22,389 nt of DNA from GCA-2717185 sp964474755 (lineage in GTDB: Bacteria > Pseudomonadota > Alphaproteobacteria > UBA8366 > GCA-2717185). A program made the position numbers and the translations under genes. The stretch is from assembly GCA_964474755.1 (NCBI GenBank), contig CAYYUG010000069.1, positions 1-22,389 on the forward strand, written 5' to 3'. Position 1 is the first letter of the stretch. Each line of letters opens with the position of its first letter. The notes below the pieces were generated by a model. It was given only the letters and a program-made list of their open reading frames with translations. It searched no databases and had not been told where the DNA came from. Of the stretch, positions 1 through 8,325 are shown one piece after another.

Positions 1-725
1 ATGAATTTCCGAACCCGGTTGATCGTGCGTTGTTTAAGCTCGGTTGGTGAATTCCAGGGAAAAACAGTGATCTCGGCATTGGGTGCCAAAGAGGCGACGT
101 CGACCGATGACTGGTGCGGGTGTGCTGGGATGTCGTCCGGCAGCACGAGTATTGGTGTCTCGCAATTGGCTATTACGTCCCGCGACACGCTATAGAGAAA
201 GTCAGGGTTCAACCGGTACAGATTGTGCAGATACCTATCTATATCCTCCTGTGTTAAGTCCGGCCGTCCAGGGAGAAGTTCCGGTGCCCAGATTTCTTGG
301 CCGGAGCGGTACATGACATCGGGGTCTTCAGGCCAGTGCCCGACCGTTTGACAAAATACGGCGGCTGCAACGCGTTCGGGCGCGCGCTCGATAAGCTTTC
401 CGGCAAAACAGCCACCAATGCAATATCCCATGAAAGCAAATTTCTCGATGCCCAAGTGATCCATCAATCCGAGCTGGTCGTCGGCAAAGCCGTCCCACGG
501 ATTGTCGAAAGCGAGCGGACCTGTGCTTTTGCCGCCATTGGCGTTGCGCTGATCCATCGTGATGCAATGGAAGTCGTCCTTAAACTCTTGCATCGCGTTG
601 ATGACCGCGTTCGGCCAGTTGGACATTCGGGAATTGAGGCCACCACCCGGTGTGATTAGGAGTGGAAAGCCACTGCCGATTTCTTCGTAATGGATGCGGA
701 CGTCGCCCTTTTCGTAGAACGGCAT
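1..725 (-). CDS. alpha/beta-fold hydrolase with cysteine at nucleophile position (3' end off window)
   Basis: The reverse strand reads continuously from ATG at 725 to the window edge (241 residues, no stop), so the C-terminus is missing, probably by only a few residues. A ribosome binding site (AGGAG) lies about 9 bases upstream of the ATG. The N-terminus (MPFYEKGDVRIHYEEIGSG) and the following LLITPGGG segment are typical of the alpha/beta hydrolase fold. The nucleophile elbow is G-Y-C-I-G-G, with Cys102 where most of these enzymes carry serine. This resembles the GYCLGG elbow of dienelactone hydrolase, although the rest of the protein looks like the general hydrolase family. A likely acid is in the LVLPDD segment near residue 202, followed by a PAHPHQ stretch. 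The substrate is unknown. It is divergent from the MFS transporter gene, 298 bases away. The family call is firm; the use of Cys as nucleophile is inferred. Confidence 0.85.
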   Translation of the reverse strand, partial: MPFYEKGDVRIHYEEIGSGFPLLITPGGGLNSRMSNWPNAVINAMQEFKDDFHCITMDQRNANGGKSTGPLAFDNPWDGFADDQLGLMDHLGIEKFAFMGYCIGGCFAGKLIERAPERVAAAVFCQTVGHWPEDPDVMYRSGQEIWAPELLPGRPDLTQEDIDRYLHNLYRLNPDFLYSVSRDVIANCETPILVLPDDIPAHPHQSSVDVASLAPNAEITVFPWNSPTELKQRTINRVRKF

Positions 726-1023
726 GTTTATCATCTCCTAACTTGCCTGGTGGTACTAGGATACAGTTGCGTCCTGCTTAGGGACCTTAGCGCAATTCTA
801 AAGCCTGGTTACCCCCAGGGGTCAATACGTTTGATGTCGGAAGTTGTAAGGTTGTTTGGCGATTGTCGGGAAGGTATTTGAAATCCCTTGTTTCGCTGCC
901 TTTCCGACTACGGACTTCCTGTTTCTTCCGATACGTTGCAGCAAGTACAAGTGTCGTGAGAACTTCCAACCAGGCGCCGGTGCAGTTGATATGACCTTCT
1001 ATCCCGTAAAAGGCTAAAGAACC
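726..1023. other. divergent intergenic region between hydrolase and MFS transporter
   Basis: This 298-base spacer separates two divergently transcribed genes and should hold both promoters. I see the hydrolase ribosome binding site next to 725 and a weak AAAGG motif at about 1008-1012 before the MFS GTG start. I could not assign convincing -35/-10 boxes. A short CCCCCAGGGG palindrome sits near 810-820 without a clear role. Short open frames here have no protein-like features. Confidence 0.5.
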
Positions 1024-2511
1024 GTGTGGCTGATTATCACCTGCACCTTGGTCACCACGCTCTACGCGACTACGATCACTATTGCCAATGTGTCGTTACT
1101 TCAGATTCAGGGTGCGTTATCGGCCAGCCCCGACCAAGTCGCCTGGATCGTTACTGCCAATCTGATCGCCACGGCCGTCACTATTCCGCTAGCCGGATGG
1201 TTGTCTAACCGCTTCGGCCGGCGTCGCTGCATGATATGGGGCACCATAGGATTCGGTGCCGCGACGTTGATGTGTGGACTGTCTAATTCATTGGCTGAGC
1301 TTGTATTCTGGCGTGTTCTTCAGTCTGGCTTCGGTTCGCCGCTTACGCCGATCTCGCAGTCCGTTGTGATCGACGAGTTCCCTGGCGAGCGGCGTGGTTT
1401 CGCTACCGCGATTTACAGTATGGGTGTGGGCGTCATGCCGGCGATGGCTCCGCTGTTAGGCGGCTATATCAGCGAGGAAATTTCCTGGCGCTGGGTTTTC
1501 TTTATTCTGCTGCCAATCGCTTTCATCGCGCTGGTGGGTGTCCTGGCCTTCATAAAACCAGATCCACCACGTGAGGACCGGCAAAAACTAGACTGGACCG
1601 GGTTCATCAGTCTCGCAATTGCTGTGTCTTGCATTCAACTCATGCTCGACCGTGGTGAGCGCGAGGACTGGTTTGAATCGTTAGAAATCATAATCGAAGG
1701 TGCCGGAGCGGTAGTGTTTGGCTGGATTTTTATGGTTCACAGCCTGACGAGCGATCGACCGTTCCTCGACCCACGGCTGCTGCTCGAGCGCAATTTCGTG
1801 TTGGGGATAGCGATTACGACAATATTTGGCATGCTGTTTGTGACGCCCATGGTGCTGATGCCCGCAATGATGCAGCAATTGCGGGGCGTGCCCGAACTAA
1901 CTGCTGGTATCTTCATCGGTGCGCGCAGCCTCGGCACTATCCTCGCGCAAATTGTTATGATTGCCGGTGCGCACCGTTGGGATCCGCGATTTTTATTTCT
2001 GGTTGGTTTCGGCTTGCAAACCTACACGGCAGTGATGCTGACGCAGTTCGACATGAATGTGTCAATCGGTGAAATCACCTGGCTGATGATCATCCAGGGC
2101 TTGGGCGTAGGCTGCCTCTGGGTGCCGATGACCTTGGTAACCTTCTCAAATTTTAATCCAAACCGTTCGGCGGAGGGAGCGGCGATATTCCATTTTGTGC
2201 GCAGCATTGCCTCTAGTTATTATATAGCGGCGAGCTATGTCGTCATTTTTCACAGCCAGAAGATCAACTACAGCGATCTGGTGCAGTGGATCAATCCATT
2301 CAGTGACCGTCTTAGATTGGTGGATGCACTGCACCTATGGGATGTCGATACTACGGCCGGCCTTACCAATGTCGCCGGCGAGGTGACACGCCAAGCGACG
2401 ACTATCGGCTACATTAATGCGTTTAACCTGTTTCTATGGGTCTCACTACTGGTCTATCCACTAATCGCGCTCGTAGTCTGGCCGCCGAAAGGCTATCAGC
2501 CAAAAAAATAG
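1024..2511 (+). CDS. MFS transporter, DHA2 (EmrB/QacA-type, 14-TM) family
   Basis: A 495-residue inner-membrane protein rich in hydrophobic segments, matching the length and pattern of proton-coupled DHA2 drug or metabolite exporters. The TM1 region contains TIANVSL, followed by SASPDQVAWIVTANLIATAV. Motif A-like GWLSNRFGRRR (58-68) lies in the loop after TM2. A TM5 antiporter motif-C-like stretch is GVMPAMAPLLGGYI (136-149). The acidic residue usual in TM1 (LDTT in EmrB) is not present. The first possible start is GTG at 1024, because an in-frame TAA lies at 1015-1017; AAAGG about 11 bases upstream is a plausible ribosome binding site. An ATG at 991 in the same frame is cut off by that TAA. 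No periplasmic adaptor (EmrA-type) gene is adjacent. It may export a toxic intermediate or import a substrate; this is inference. Confidence 0.9.
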   Translation: MWLIITCTLVTTLYATTITIANVSLLQIQGALSASPDQVAWIVTANLIATAVTIPLAGWLSNRFGRRRCMIWGTIGFGAATLMCGLSNSLAELVFWRVLQSGFGSPLTPISQSVVIDEFPGERRGFATAIYSMGVGVMPAMAPLLGGYISEEISWRWVFFILLPIAFIALVGVLAFIKPDPPREDRQKLDWTGFISLAIAVSCIQLMLDRGEREDWFESLEIIIEGAGAVVFGWIFMVHSLTSDRPFLDPRLLLERNFVLGIAITTIFGMLFVTPMVLMPAMMQQLRGVPELTAGIFIGARSLGTILAQIVMIAGAHRWDPRFLFLVGFGLQTYTAVMLTQFDMNVSIGEITWLMIIQGLGVGCLWVPMTLVTFSNFNPNRSAEGAAIFHFVRSIASSYYIAASYVVIFHSQKINYSDLVQWINPFSDRLRLVDALHLWDVDTTAGLTNVAGEVTRQATTIGYINAFNLFLWVSLLVYPLIALVVWPPKGYQPKK

Positions 2512-2580
2512 AAACGGGGGTGCCTTAAATTGGATCTTACTTTTTTACTGTCCCTTTTAAGAGGTTGGAAATTGATGTGC

Positions 2581-2622
2581 AAATGTCTGTTCTGAAAGCG
2601 GCATGCGCGATGGACATTTTTT
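2581..2622 (+). terminator. possible terminator between convergent MFS and hydrolase genes
   Basis: AAATGTC (2581-2587) can pair with GACATTT (2613-2619), and the second arm runs into six T residues (2617-2622). The 25-base loop is long, though it contains a GCATGC palindrome that could fold. The position, between two converging genes, suits a terminator. The weak stem makes this only a candidate. Confidence 0.3.
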
Positions 2623-2634
2623 GCTCGAAGCCCT

Positions 2635-3324
2635 TCAACCTTCCAATATCAACTCCACCAGTCGGTCGGGGGTGCTCAACATCGGATAGTGACCGGTTTC
2701 TATCTCGTGCCAGCTGGCACTCAGGTATTCCGCTGCGCGGGCCTGGTGGGGGCGGCCTGGGTTAACGGCCTCAGTGCAGTAAACTACTGTCGCCTTCCAG
2801 TTCTGCGACCAGAAATTTGGTAACTTGACAGGCTCATAAAAGACGCCGCGCGGATGATGGGTGATCCGGTCGAGAGCCCATTTGCGCTGTTCTGGTACAA
2901 GGTCCTTGAACAATCCGCTAGCGGCGTCCGCCGGGTCTCGGCCAACTGCTAGGTCATTCTCGATTGAAGCTTTGTTTGTGACAATGTCTCGAATTTTTTC
3001 GCCATCCATCAGCGCGAGCGCATCAGCGAGAACGATCCGGGCTACGTGGGAGTGGACACGTTCCGCTGCAGCGGCTAGGACCATACCGCCGCTGGATGTG
3101 CCGACCAGCACTACATCTTTAAGGTCTTCCATTTCAATCAGCTTAGCTATTTCCGCTCCATGCGTTTCTGTTGTGATGCCGGGGCGGAGACTGTGTTCCC
3201 TATCGCCGCAGCCGTCGAGGGATGGCGAATAGACACGGTGGCCTTGCGCTTCCAGGCGTTGCCGTACCGGTAGCCAAATCCAACCACCCTGATAGGCACC
3301 ATGCAGCAAAACAAATGTGGTCAT
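2635..3324 (-). CDS. alpha/beta hydrolase (plant methylesterase/EstC-like)
   Basis: A 229-residue cytoplasmic serine hydrolase of the compact family that includes plant methyl esterases, hydroxynitrile lyases and bacterial EstC-type esterases. The start FVLLHGAYQGGWIW carries the oxyanion-hole HG (residues 8-9). The nucleophile elbow G-T-S-S-G places Ser77 as nucleophile, and ETGHYPMLSTPDRLVELI gives His212 as catalytic base. The usual acidic residue before the last helix is less clear: the VVYCTEAVNPG segment offers Glu185. The ATG at 3324 is preceded by a GGGGGA ribosome binding site. It lies 84 bases downstream of the Ldh_2 gene on the same strand, so the two are probably co-transcribed. 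The substrate (ester, or lactone made by the neighbouring reductase) is unknown. Confidence 0.85.
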   Translation of the reverse strand: MTTFVLLHGAYQGGWIWLPVRQRLEAQGHRVYSPSLDGCGDREHSLRPGITTETHGAEIAKLIEMEDLKDVVLVGTSSGGMVLAAAAERVHSHVARIVLADALALMDGEKIRDIVTNKASIENDLAVGRDPADAASGLFKDLVPEQRKWALDRITHHPRGVFYEPVKLPNFWSQNWKATVVYCTEAVNPGRPHQARAAEYLSASWHEIETGHYPMLSTPDRLVELILEG

Positions 3325-3408
3325 CGATCGTTTCCCCCTGGGTAAAGTCTATTTGGCGCTAGTTTGATTATTCTTAAGTATGCCGCAACCTGCTTCGCCC
3401 GCGACGCG

Positions 3409-4437
3409 TTAATCGGGATTGGCACCGTGATTATGCAGCCCCTGAGCCAGACGGCTGAGCCCATCGTAAATTTTGTAATCAATTTCGATCCCTTCGCGCC
3501 GCAGTTTTTCGCGGCTGCGGTAGCTACGCTCGCCTGGGATGCGAATTTCGTCGACACCGTCTTGGCGGGGGGACAACTTGATCGCTGCAATCCGATCCGC
3601 GAGATCCTGCCGATAGTCCTCCAATGGGATGAATAGGTCAGGTTTGAAGGCGATGATCATATACCCACGAATATCTTCGGAGGGGCGCGCACTCGCGCAG
3701 AGCGCTCCTAGTGCCTCCATCGCCAGCGCCAAGCCAAACCCCTTGTAGCCGCCATTCGATCCGCCAAACGGCAACAGAGTGCCTCTTTGGCCCTCGCCGG
3801 CGTTGGTCGTAGGTTGTCCTTTCTGGTCGAGGGCAACTCCTTCTGGTATGGGAGTTCCCATGCGTTCGCGGAACTGCAGATCGGTACCCATGAAGGCGGA
3901 AGTCCCCATATCGATCACCAGTGGGTCGCCCTCGCAGGGAAAGCCGAAGGCTATAGGGTTAGTGCCAAGAACCCGCGTGGTGCCACCAAACGGAGCGACA
4001 AGCGGGTGCGCGCTGACCGTGTGGATGCCGACTAGCCCGGCTCGTGCCATCATTTCGCAATAATGGGCGCTGCGGCCGCTCATCCAGCTGTTGGAGAGGC
4101 AGACGATGGCGAGGCCGTGTTGCGTTGCGCGTCTAATTACCTCCTGCGTGGCATGGTGTATCGCTAACATGCCTACATTGTTGCCGCCGTCGATCAAAGC
4201 AGAGACCGCGCTCTCCTTCACGATACGGTATGGCTGGCGCGGTTTTTGAAAGAACGCAGCATCGACGATGTTGAGCAGTTTTGGCAGGCCAGAATATTCG
4301 TAGCCACACAGTGCACAATCAATTACGTGATCGGCTAGGATACGCGCCTCCGTGACATTGTATCCGACGCCGCACATAGCCTCTTCAGACAGTTTTTGTG
4401 CGTCATCGATAGTAAGGTGAATTCGATCTCTAGCCAT
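3409..4437 (-). CDS. Ldh_2-family NAD(P)H-dependent oxidoreductase (malate/L-lactate dehydrogenase-like)
   Basis: A 342-residue protein of the Ldh_2/YlbC family, which reduces alpha-keto acids, diketogulonate or cyclic imines (e.g. YiaK, DpkA). Family hallmarks are VAPFGGTTRVLGTNPIAFGFP (148-167), VIDMGTSAFMGTDL (174-187) and FGGSNGGYKGFGLALAMEALGALC (224-247). The stretch that normally reads SHG, with the catalytic histidine, is here GYEYSGLPKL (45-54). The NSxH motif is NSWM (116-119). Both conserved histidines are therefore replaced, so the member is atypical and may use a different proton donor or substrate. The ATG at 4437 follows an AGGA-containing site. It is first gene of a two-gene unit with the hydrolase at 2635-3324 and is divergent from the cupin gene. 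Confidence 0.9.
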   Translation of the reverse strand: MARDRIHLTIDDAQKLSEEAMCGVGYNVTEARILADHVIDCALCGYEYSGLPKLLNIVDAAFFQKPRQPYRIVKESAVSALIDGGNNVGMLAIHHATQEVIRRATQHGLAIVCLSNSWMSGRSAHYCEMMARAGLVGIHTVSAHPLVAPFGGTTRVLGTNPIAFGFPCEGDPLVIDMGTSAFMGTDLQFRERMGTPIPEGVALDQKGQPTTNAGEGQRGTLLPFGGSNGGYKGFGLALAMEALGALCASARPSEDIRGYMIIAFKPDLFIPLEDYRQDLADRIAAIKLSPRQDGVDEIRIPGERSYRSREKLRREGIEIDYKIYDGLSRLAQGLHNHGANPD

Positions 4438-4525
4438 AGGTATAATCCTGAACTGAGTTGCGTGTGTTGGGAAGGCCGAGCAGGGTGGTCGCCATAGAGA
4501 CTTTATGCATATGGCTGCCGAGAGT

Positions 4526-4531
4526 TATAAT
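4526..4531 (+). promoter_or_regulatory. candidate -10 box for the cupin/lactonase unit
   Basis: An exact TATAAT lies 46 bases upstream of the ATG at 4578, in the 140-base divergent region. The sequence 17 bases further upstream is a poor -35 match, so the call rests on the -10 box and its position alone. Confidence 0.35.
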
Positions 4532-4577
4532 TTGTAATGGTCGGGTGGACTGCGTTTGACAAGTTGAAAGGGTGCGC

Positions 4578-5330
4578 ATGATCTACGCTCGCAGCGGCAC
4601 CGAAGCGCTGGCTCAGCGCGAAACCGTTATATCCCCAGGGACAGGGATCCAGCATTGGGGTACCGTCTTTTTTGGTCCACGAACTTCCACTGAGGTGGCG
4701 CCAGGGCCGCAGGCGACTATGTCCGAACTGCAGGCGTATGAGGTAATAAAGCCACATTTTCATGGCGTGACCATGTTTCAACTCTTTGTTGCGGGATCCG
4801 GAACTATTGGCAACCGTGGACAGGAACTGAAGCCCCTGACTATCCAGTTTAAGGACCGACACACGGCATACGGTCCGGTAACCGCCGGTCCCCAAGGCCT
4901 CTCTTTCGTTGCGCTACGCATGATTACCGCCGATTCTAAGCCTATCTATATTCATATGAAGGAGGAGGCCCGATCTAAAATTCGACCTAGCAAGCGGCGC
5001 AACCTCACCTCAGAGTCAATTGCATTTTCAATCGTGCCAGTGCTCAAGGCCCGCACAGAGGCAGCTTGGGAAACTGTGCTGGAGGATGATGATGGCATGT
5101 GCGCTCAAATTGTCCGGCTTGGCGCCAATATGGTGATACCAGGTCCGGATCCAACAATTGCCGGCGGTTACTACGTCTTTGTGGGTAATGGAAGCTTGAT
5201 AAAGGATGAGGAGGAACTGCCGCTTTGGTCAATGGTTGTTGTGGAAAACATCGAGGAAGAGTTTGATATTTGTGCCGGTAGCGATGGTCTTGAAGCCCTC
5301 GTGCTTCAGTATCCGAGAGACGACGGTTAG
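4578..5330 (+). CDS. cupin-fold protein of unknown function
   Basis: A 250-residue soluble protein with no signal peptide. ATG 4578 is preferred over the in-frame GTG at 4572 because AAAGG (4567-4571) sits six bases before the ATG but directly abuts the GTG. Residues 52-80 (from QAYEVIKPHFHG to AGSGTIGN) look like cupin motif 1, with His60 and His62 as likely metal ligands. A second beta-rich segment (about 178-230, VRLGANMVIPGPDPTIAGGYYVFVGNG) may be a second cupin-like half without an obvious HxH. The lactonase gene follows after only 6-18 bases, so the two are probably one transcript. The function could be an isomerase, a dioxygenase or a sensor; the family call itself is moderate. Confidence 0.7.
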   Translation: MIYARSGTEALAQRETVISPGTGIQHWGTVFFGPRTSTEVAPGPQATMSELQAYEVIKPHFHGVTMFQLFVAGSGTIGNRGQELKPLTIQFKDRHTAYGPVTAGPQGLSFVALRMITADSKPIYIHMKEEARSKIRPSKRRNLTSESIAFSIVPVLKARTEAAWETVLEDDDGMCAQIVRLGANMVIPGPDPTIAGGYYVFVGNGSLIKDEEELPLWSMVVVENIEEEFDICAGSDGLEALVLQYPRDDG

Positions 5331-5336
5331 GTTCGG

Positions 5337-6518
5337 TTGTCCGGCTTTATGCACGAACTAGGCGTCGCCGCGCTTTATAGCGCAGTTGATTCCCAGCTGA
5401 CGCACTATGCGGTAGACGTTGCAGCGGGCACGCTTGACGTGGGCGAGAGTGTGGAATTGCCAGCCAAGGTGCAGTATGCGTGGCCACACCCAAAAAACAA
5501 CATCCTGTATGTCGCGACCAGCAGCGGTGGTCCCGGAGTTAGGTCGCATCGCAACCAAGTTAACGCATTTTTAATCGCGTCGGACGGGTCGCTAAAGCCT
5601 CACGGCGAACCACGTCTGCTCCCGCGCCGGGCGGTGCACCTCTGCGTGGACCCGGCGGGCCAATATTTATTAAGCGCGCACAATTTTGAGGGTGGGCCGC
5701 TGACCGTGCACAAAATCGCTATGGATGGGAAGCTTGGTGCACCACTGGTCCAGGACAGCGGACTGGAATATGGGATCTATCCACATCAGGTGATGACCTT
5801 TGGTTCGAGCAACAAAGTGCTAATTGTCGATCGTGGGATCAATCCGCAATCCAACAAACCCGAAGCGCCGGGCGCACTCCGCAGCTTCGGTATTGAAGGC
5901 GGTAAGCTCACACCCGGCGATGTGATTGCTCCGTCTGGCGGATTTGGTTTTGGGCCGCGCCATGTCGTCTTTCACCCGACGCAGTCATGGTTGTATGTCT
6001 CTGATGAAAGGATGAACAAGCTGCGTGTGTTCGCCGTTCTCGACGGCAGAATAGAACCAGAACCAGCGCATGTTCTTGAGACGCTTGCGGATCCCGACAA
6101 TGTCCGGCCCCGGCAACTCGCGGGGCCAATTCAATTGCATCCCAACGGGCGGTTCCTCTATGTAGCGAACCGGTCTGACAACGGCGCCGCCGACGGTAGT
6201 TCGTTTCAAGGTGGTGAGAACAATATCGCTGTCTTTGAGATAAATAACGAGACTGGTACGCCGACCATACTGCAACATGCTTCAACGCAGTCAATCCACG
6301 TCCGCACCTTCGCTCTCGACCCGAGCGGACGGTTGCTGGTCGCTGCCAGTATAATGGCGTTATCCGTTATTGAAGTCGGTCAGACCATGCACGTGCCAGC
6401 TGCCCTGTCCGTATTCAAGGTGGGTGCGGACGGCACATTATCGTTTCTCCGTCGCTACGACGTCGAGACAAAAGGTGATCAGCGCCAATACTGGGCCGGG
6501 ATTGTTAAGCTGGTCTGA
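5337..6518 (+). CDS. lactonase-family seven-bladed beta-propeller protein (6-phosphogluconolactonase/YbhE-like)
   Basis: A protein of about 393 residues with repeated blade-like segments (YAWPHPKNNILYVATSSGG, VHLCVDPAGQYLLSAHN, GPRHVVFHPTQSWLYVSDE, IQLHPNGRFLYVANRSD, RTFALDPSGRLLVAAS). These are characteristic of the PF10282 lactonase family, which includes 6-phosphogluconolactonase and carboxy-muconate cyclases. The start is uncertain. TTG 5337, seven bases after the cupin stop, is weakly supported by an upstream TAGG; the first ATG is 5349, without a good ribosome binding site. No export signal is seen with either start. With the cupin gene it probably forms a two-gene transcript, and its stop lies 12 bases from the convergent SDR gene. 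Hydrolysis of a sugar-acid or muconolactone-type lactone is plausible; the substrate is not readable from sequence. Confidence 0.85.
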   Translation: MSGFMHELGVAALYSAVDSQLTHYAVDVAAGTLDVGESVELPAKVQYAWPHPKNNILYVATSSGGPGVRSHRNQVNAFLIASDGSLKPHGEPRLLPRRAVHLCVDPAGQYLLSAHNFEGGPLTVHKIAMDGKLGAPLVQDSGLEYGIYPHQVMTFGSSNKVLIVDRGINPQSNKPEAPGALRSFGIEGGKLTPGDVIAPSGGFGFGPRHVVFHPTQSWLYVSDERMNKLRVFAVLDGRIEPEPAHVLETLADPDNVRPRQLAGPIQLHPNGRFLYVANRSDNGAADGSSFQGGENNIAVFEINNETGTPTILQHASTQSIHVRTFALDPSGRLLVAASIMALSVIEVGQTMHVPAALSVFKVGADGTLSFLRRYDVETKGDQRQYWAGIVKLV

Positions 6519-6530
6519 ACGTGGTCCTTG

Positions 6531-7301
6531 CTAGAAGCCTATATGTGAGCCACCGTCAATGTTGAGATGCTGGCCAGTCACATAGCTCGCGGTATCTGAC
6601 AGAAGGAAGCAGCAAGGTCCGGCGACCTCGCTCGGTGTCGTCACCCGGCCCATTGGGATGCCAGACATCGTTCTCTCGGCGAATTTAGGGCTGCGGATAA
6701 CCTCGGTCATTGGTGTTTCCACGACGCCAAAGCAGACACTGTTGACGCAGACGCCGTAGCGAGCCCATTCGCGTGCAGCGCTCATCGTAATGCCGAGAAC
6801 GCCAGACTTTGCTGCGCCGTAATTGATCTGACCTATCGTACCCTTGCGACCCGCGACCGAGGAGACGTTGACAATCCGGTTGGGGCTATCGTCACCTTGT
6901 TGCACACGTTCGATCATGTGCCTGCCTACGGCCTGCAAGCAGTGGAATACACCGGTGAGGTTAACGTCGATCACCGCCTGCCAGTCGGCGACTGACATTT
7001 TATGGATCATAGCCGTACGGATGATGCCGGCATTGTTGAACAGTCCGTTGATGCGACCATGCTTTTCGATTACCGCGGCCACGGTTTCCTGAACGAAGCC
7101 AGGTTCGGCTACGCTGCCGGTGTAGACGGTGACGTCACCGTCAATCATGTCGGCGGTCTCCTGAGCGCCCTCTTCGTTGAGGTCGACTAGTGCTAGCTTA
7201 GCCCCTAGTTCACCCGCCTTTTTAGCCACTCCGCGGCCGACGCCCTGCGCTGCGCCGGTAATGATGACGACGCGATCTTCTAGGCTCATCGGATTGTCCA
7301 T
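6531..7301 (-). CDS. SDR-family NAD(P)-dependent oxidoreductase
   Basis: A 256-residue classical short-chain dehydrogenase. Visible motifs are TGAAQGVG (15-22, nucleotide binding), NNAG (89-92), Asn114, Ser148, Tyr161 and Lys165 (from NVSS to YGAAK), and a closing IDGGSHIGF. Asp40 at the end of the second beta strand (LALVD) favours NAD over NADP. ATG 7301 is chosen because GGGA lies about nine bases upstream and the protein then begins a few residues before the Rossmann strand; the frame stays open upstream to 7388 but would add an unlikely 29-residue leader that crosses into the divergent gene. It probably oxidises or reduces a secondary alcohol/ketone intermediate. It is divergent from the esterase gene and convergent with the lactonase gene. 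Confidence 0.95.
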   Translation of the reverse strand: MDNPMSLEDRVVIITGAAQGVGRGVAKKAGELGAKLALVDLNEEGAQETADMIDGDVTVYTGSVAEPGFVQETVAAVIEKHGRINGLFNNAGIIRTAMIHKMSVADWQAVIDVNLTGVFHCLQAVGRHMIERVQQGDDSPNRIVNVSSVAGRKGTIGQINYGAAKSGVLGITMSAAREWARYGVCVNSVCFGVVETPMTEVIRSPKFAERTMSGIPMGRVTTPSEVAGPCCFLLSDTASYVTGQHLNIDGGSHIGF

Positions 7302-7386
7302 GATGTGCTTCCCTATGTGCTTTTCTATTCCGATCCACACCGTATGATGTGGGCTTTCCAGGATCAATCGCAGGGGACCATCTACC

Positions 7387-8325
7387 ATGCCCGTTCACCC
7401 GCAATGTCGGGCAATCCTCGACGCTATGGATAACACAGACGAGATGACTGTTTTCGACTGCCGAGATCCGGTTGAGGCGCGACGTCTCTACGCGACAGGT
7501 ACTAAGAGTTTCGCATCTCAGACACCGTTGTTGCTATCCGTCGAAAATCGAACAGTGCCTGGCGCGCCGACCGATGTTCCTGTGCGGCTTTACACACCGG
7601 ATGTCCCGACTATGCCACTCCCTGTGCTTGTGTTCGTGCATGGTGGGGGTTGGGTGTTCGGTGATCTAGACACGCATGACGCGCTGTGCCGTCTGCTGGC
7701 GCATCAGGCCGAAAGTCTAATCGTCTCGGTCGACTATAGGCTCGCGCCGGAGCATAAATTTCCCGCCGGTCTTGACGATTGTTTGACTGTGCTTGATTGG
7801 GTCGCAGCGAACGCCGCGACCATCGGCGGCGATCCGGCACGCCTTGCCATCGGTGGCGACAGCGCTGGCGGCAACTTGGCTGCGGCGGCCTGCCAGGTCG
7901 CTCGCGAAAAGGGTTGTCCTGACATCATCTTTCAGTTGCTGATATACCCGGCAGTTGATTTTACAGCAGACATGATGGCGCCGCGGAGCAATAGTGTGGG
8001 TTTCGGGTTGTCAGACGAAGCGATCGCATGGATGCGTGATTGCTATTTCAATGACGCGTTTGACGCGACGGATCCGCGCGCCTCGCCGGCCATCGCGAAA
8101 GATTTGAGTGGTCTACCGCCGGCCTTGATCCAGACTGCCGAGTTTGATCCTCTGCACGACGAGGGCAAGGCATATGCGGAGGCGCTGCGCGCTGCCGGCA
8201 ACACGGCAATCCACATCAACTATCCCGGTATGATCCATGGATTTATGCGCATGGGGGCATTAGTCGATGATGCCGACGTGGCGATCGACGATGCGGCTAA
8301 GGCGCTGCGCGCAATATTCGCATAG
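7387..8325 (+). CDS. HSL-family alpha/beta hydrolase (esterase)
   Basis: A 312-residue carboxylesterase of the hormone-sensitive-lipase family (family IV, Aes-like). It shows the HGGG oxyanion motif at 85-88, VDYRLAPEHKFPAGLDD at 115-131, nucleophile Ser159 in GDSAGG (157-162), Asp254 in EFDPLHDEG and His284 in GMIHGF. The catalytic triad is complete and the length is normal. ATG 7387 is preceded by AGGGG. No signal peptide is present, so it acts in the cytoplasm, probably on a short-chain ester or lactone. The 85-base gap to the divergent SDR start suggests shared regulation. Confidence 0.95.
   Translation: MPVHPQCRAILDAMDNTDEMTVFDCRDPVEARRLYATGTKSFASQTPLLLSVENRTVPGAPTDVPVRLYTPDVPTMPLPVLVFVHGGGWVFGDLDTHDALCRLLAHQAESLIVSVDYRLAPEHKFPAGLDDCLTVLDWVAANAATIGGDPARLAIGGDSAGGNLAAAACQVAREKGCPDIIFQLLIYPAVDFTADMMAPRSNSVGFGLSDEAIAWMRDCYFNDAFDATDPRASPAIAKDLSGLPPALIQTAEFDPLHDEGKAYAEALRAAGNTAIHINYPGMIHGFMRMGALVDDADVAIDDAAKALRAIFA

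Noticed and set aside
297..659. 120-codon plus-strand open frame
   Set aside because: Antisense to the Cys-elbow alpha/beta hydrolase, which reads through without stop and has a ribosome binding site.
4556..4561. Perfect TTGACA as -35 box for the cupin gene
   Set aside because: A matching -10 box would fall inside the coding region; no -10-like sequence is present there.
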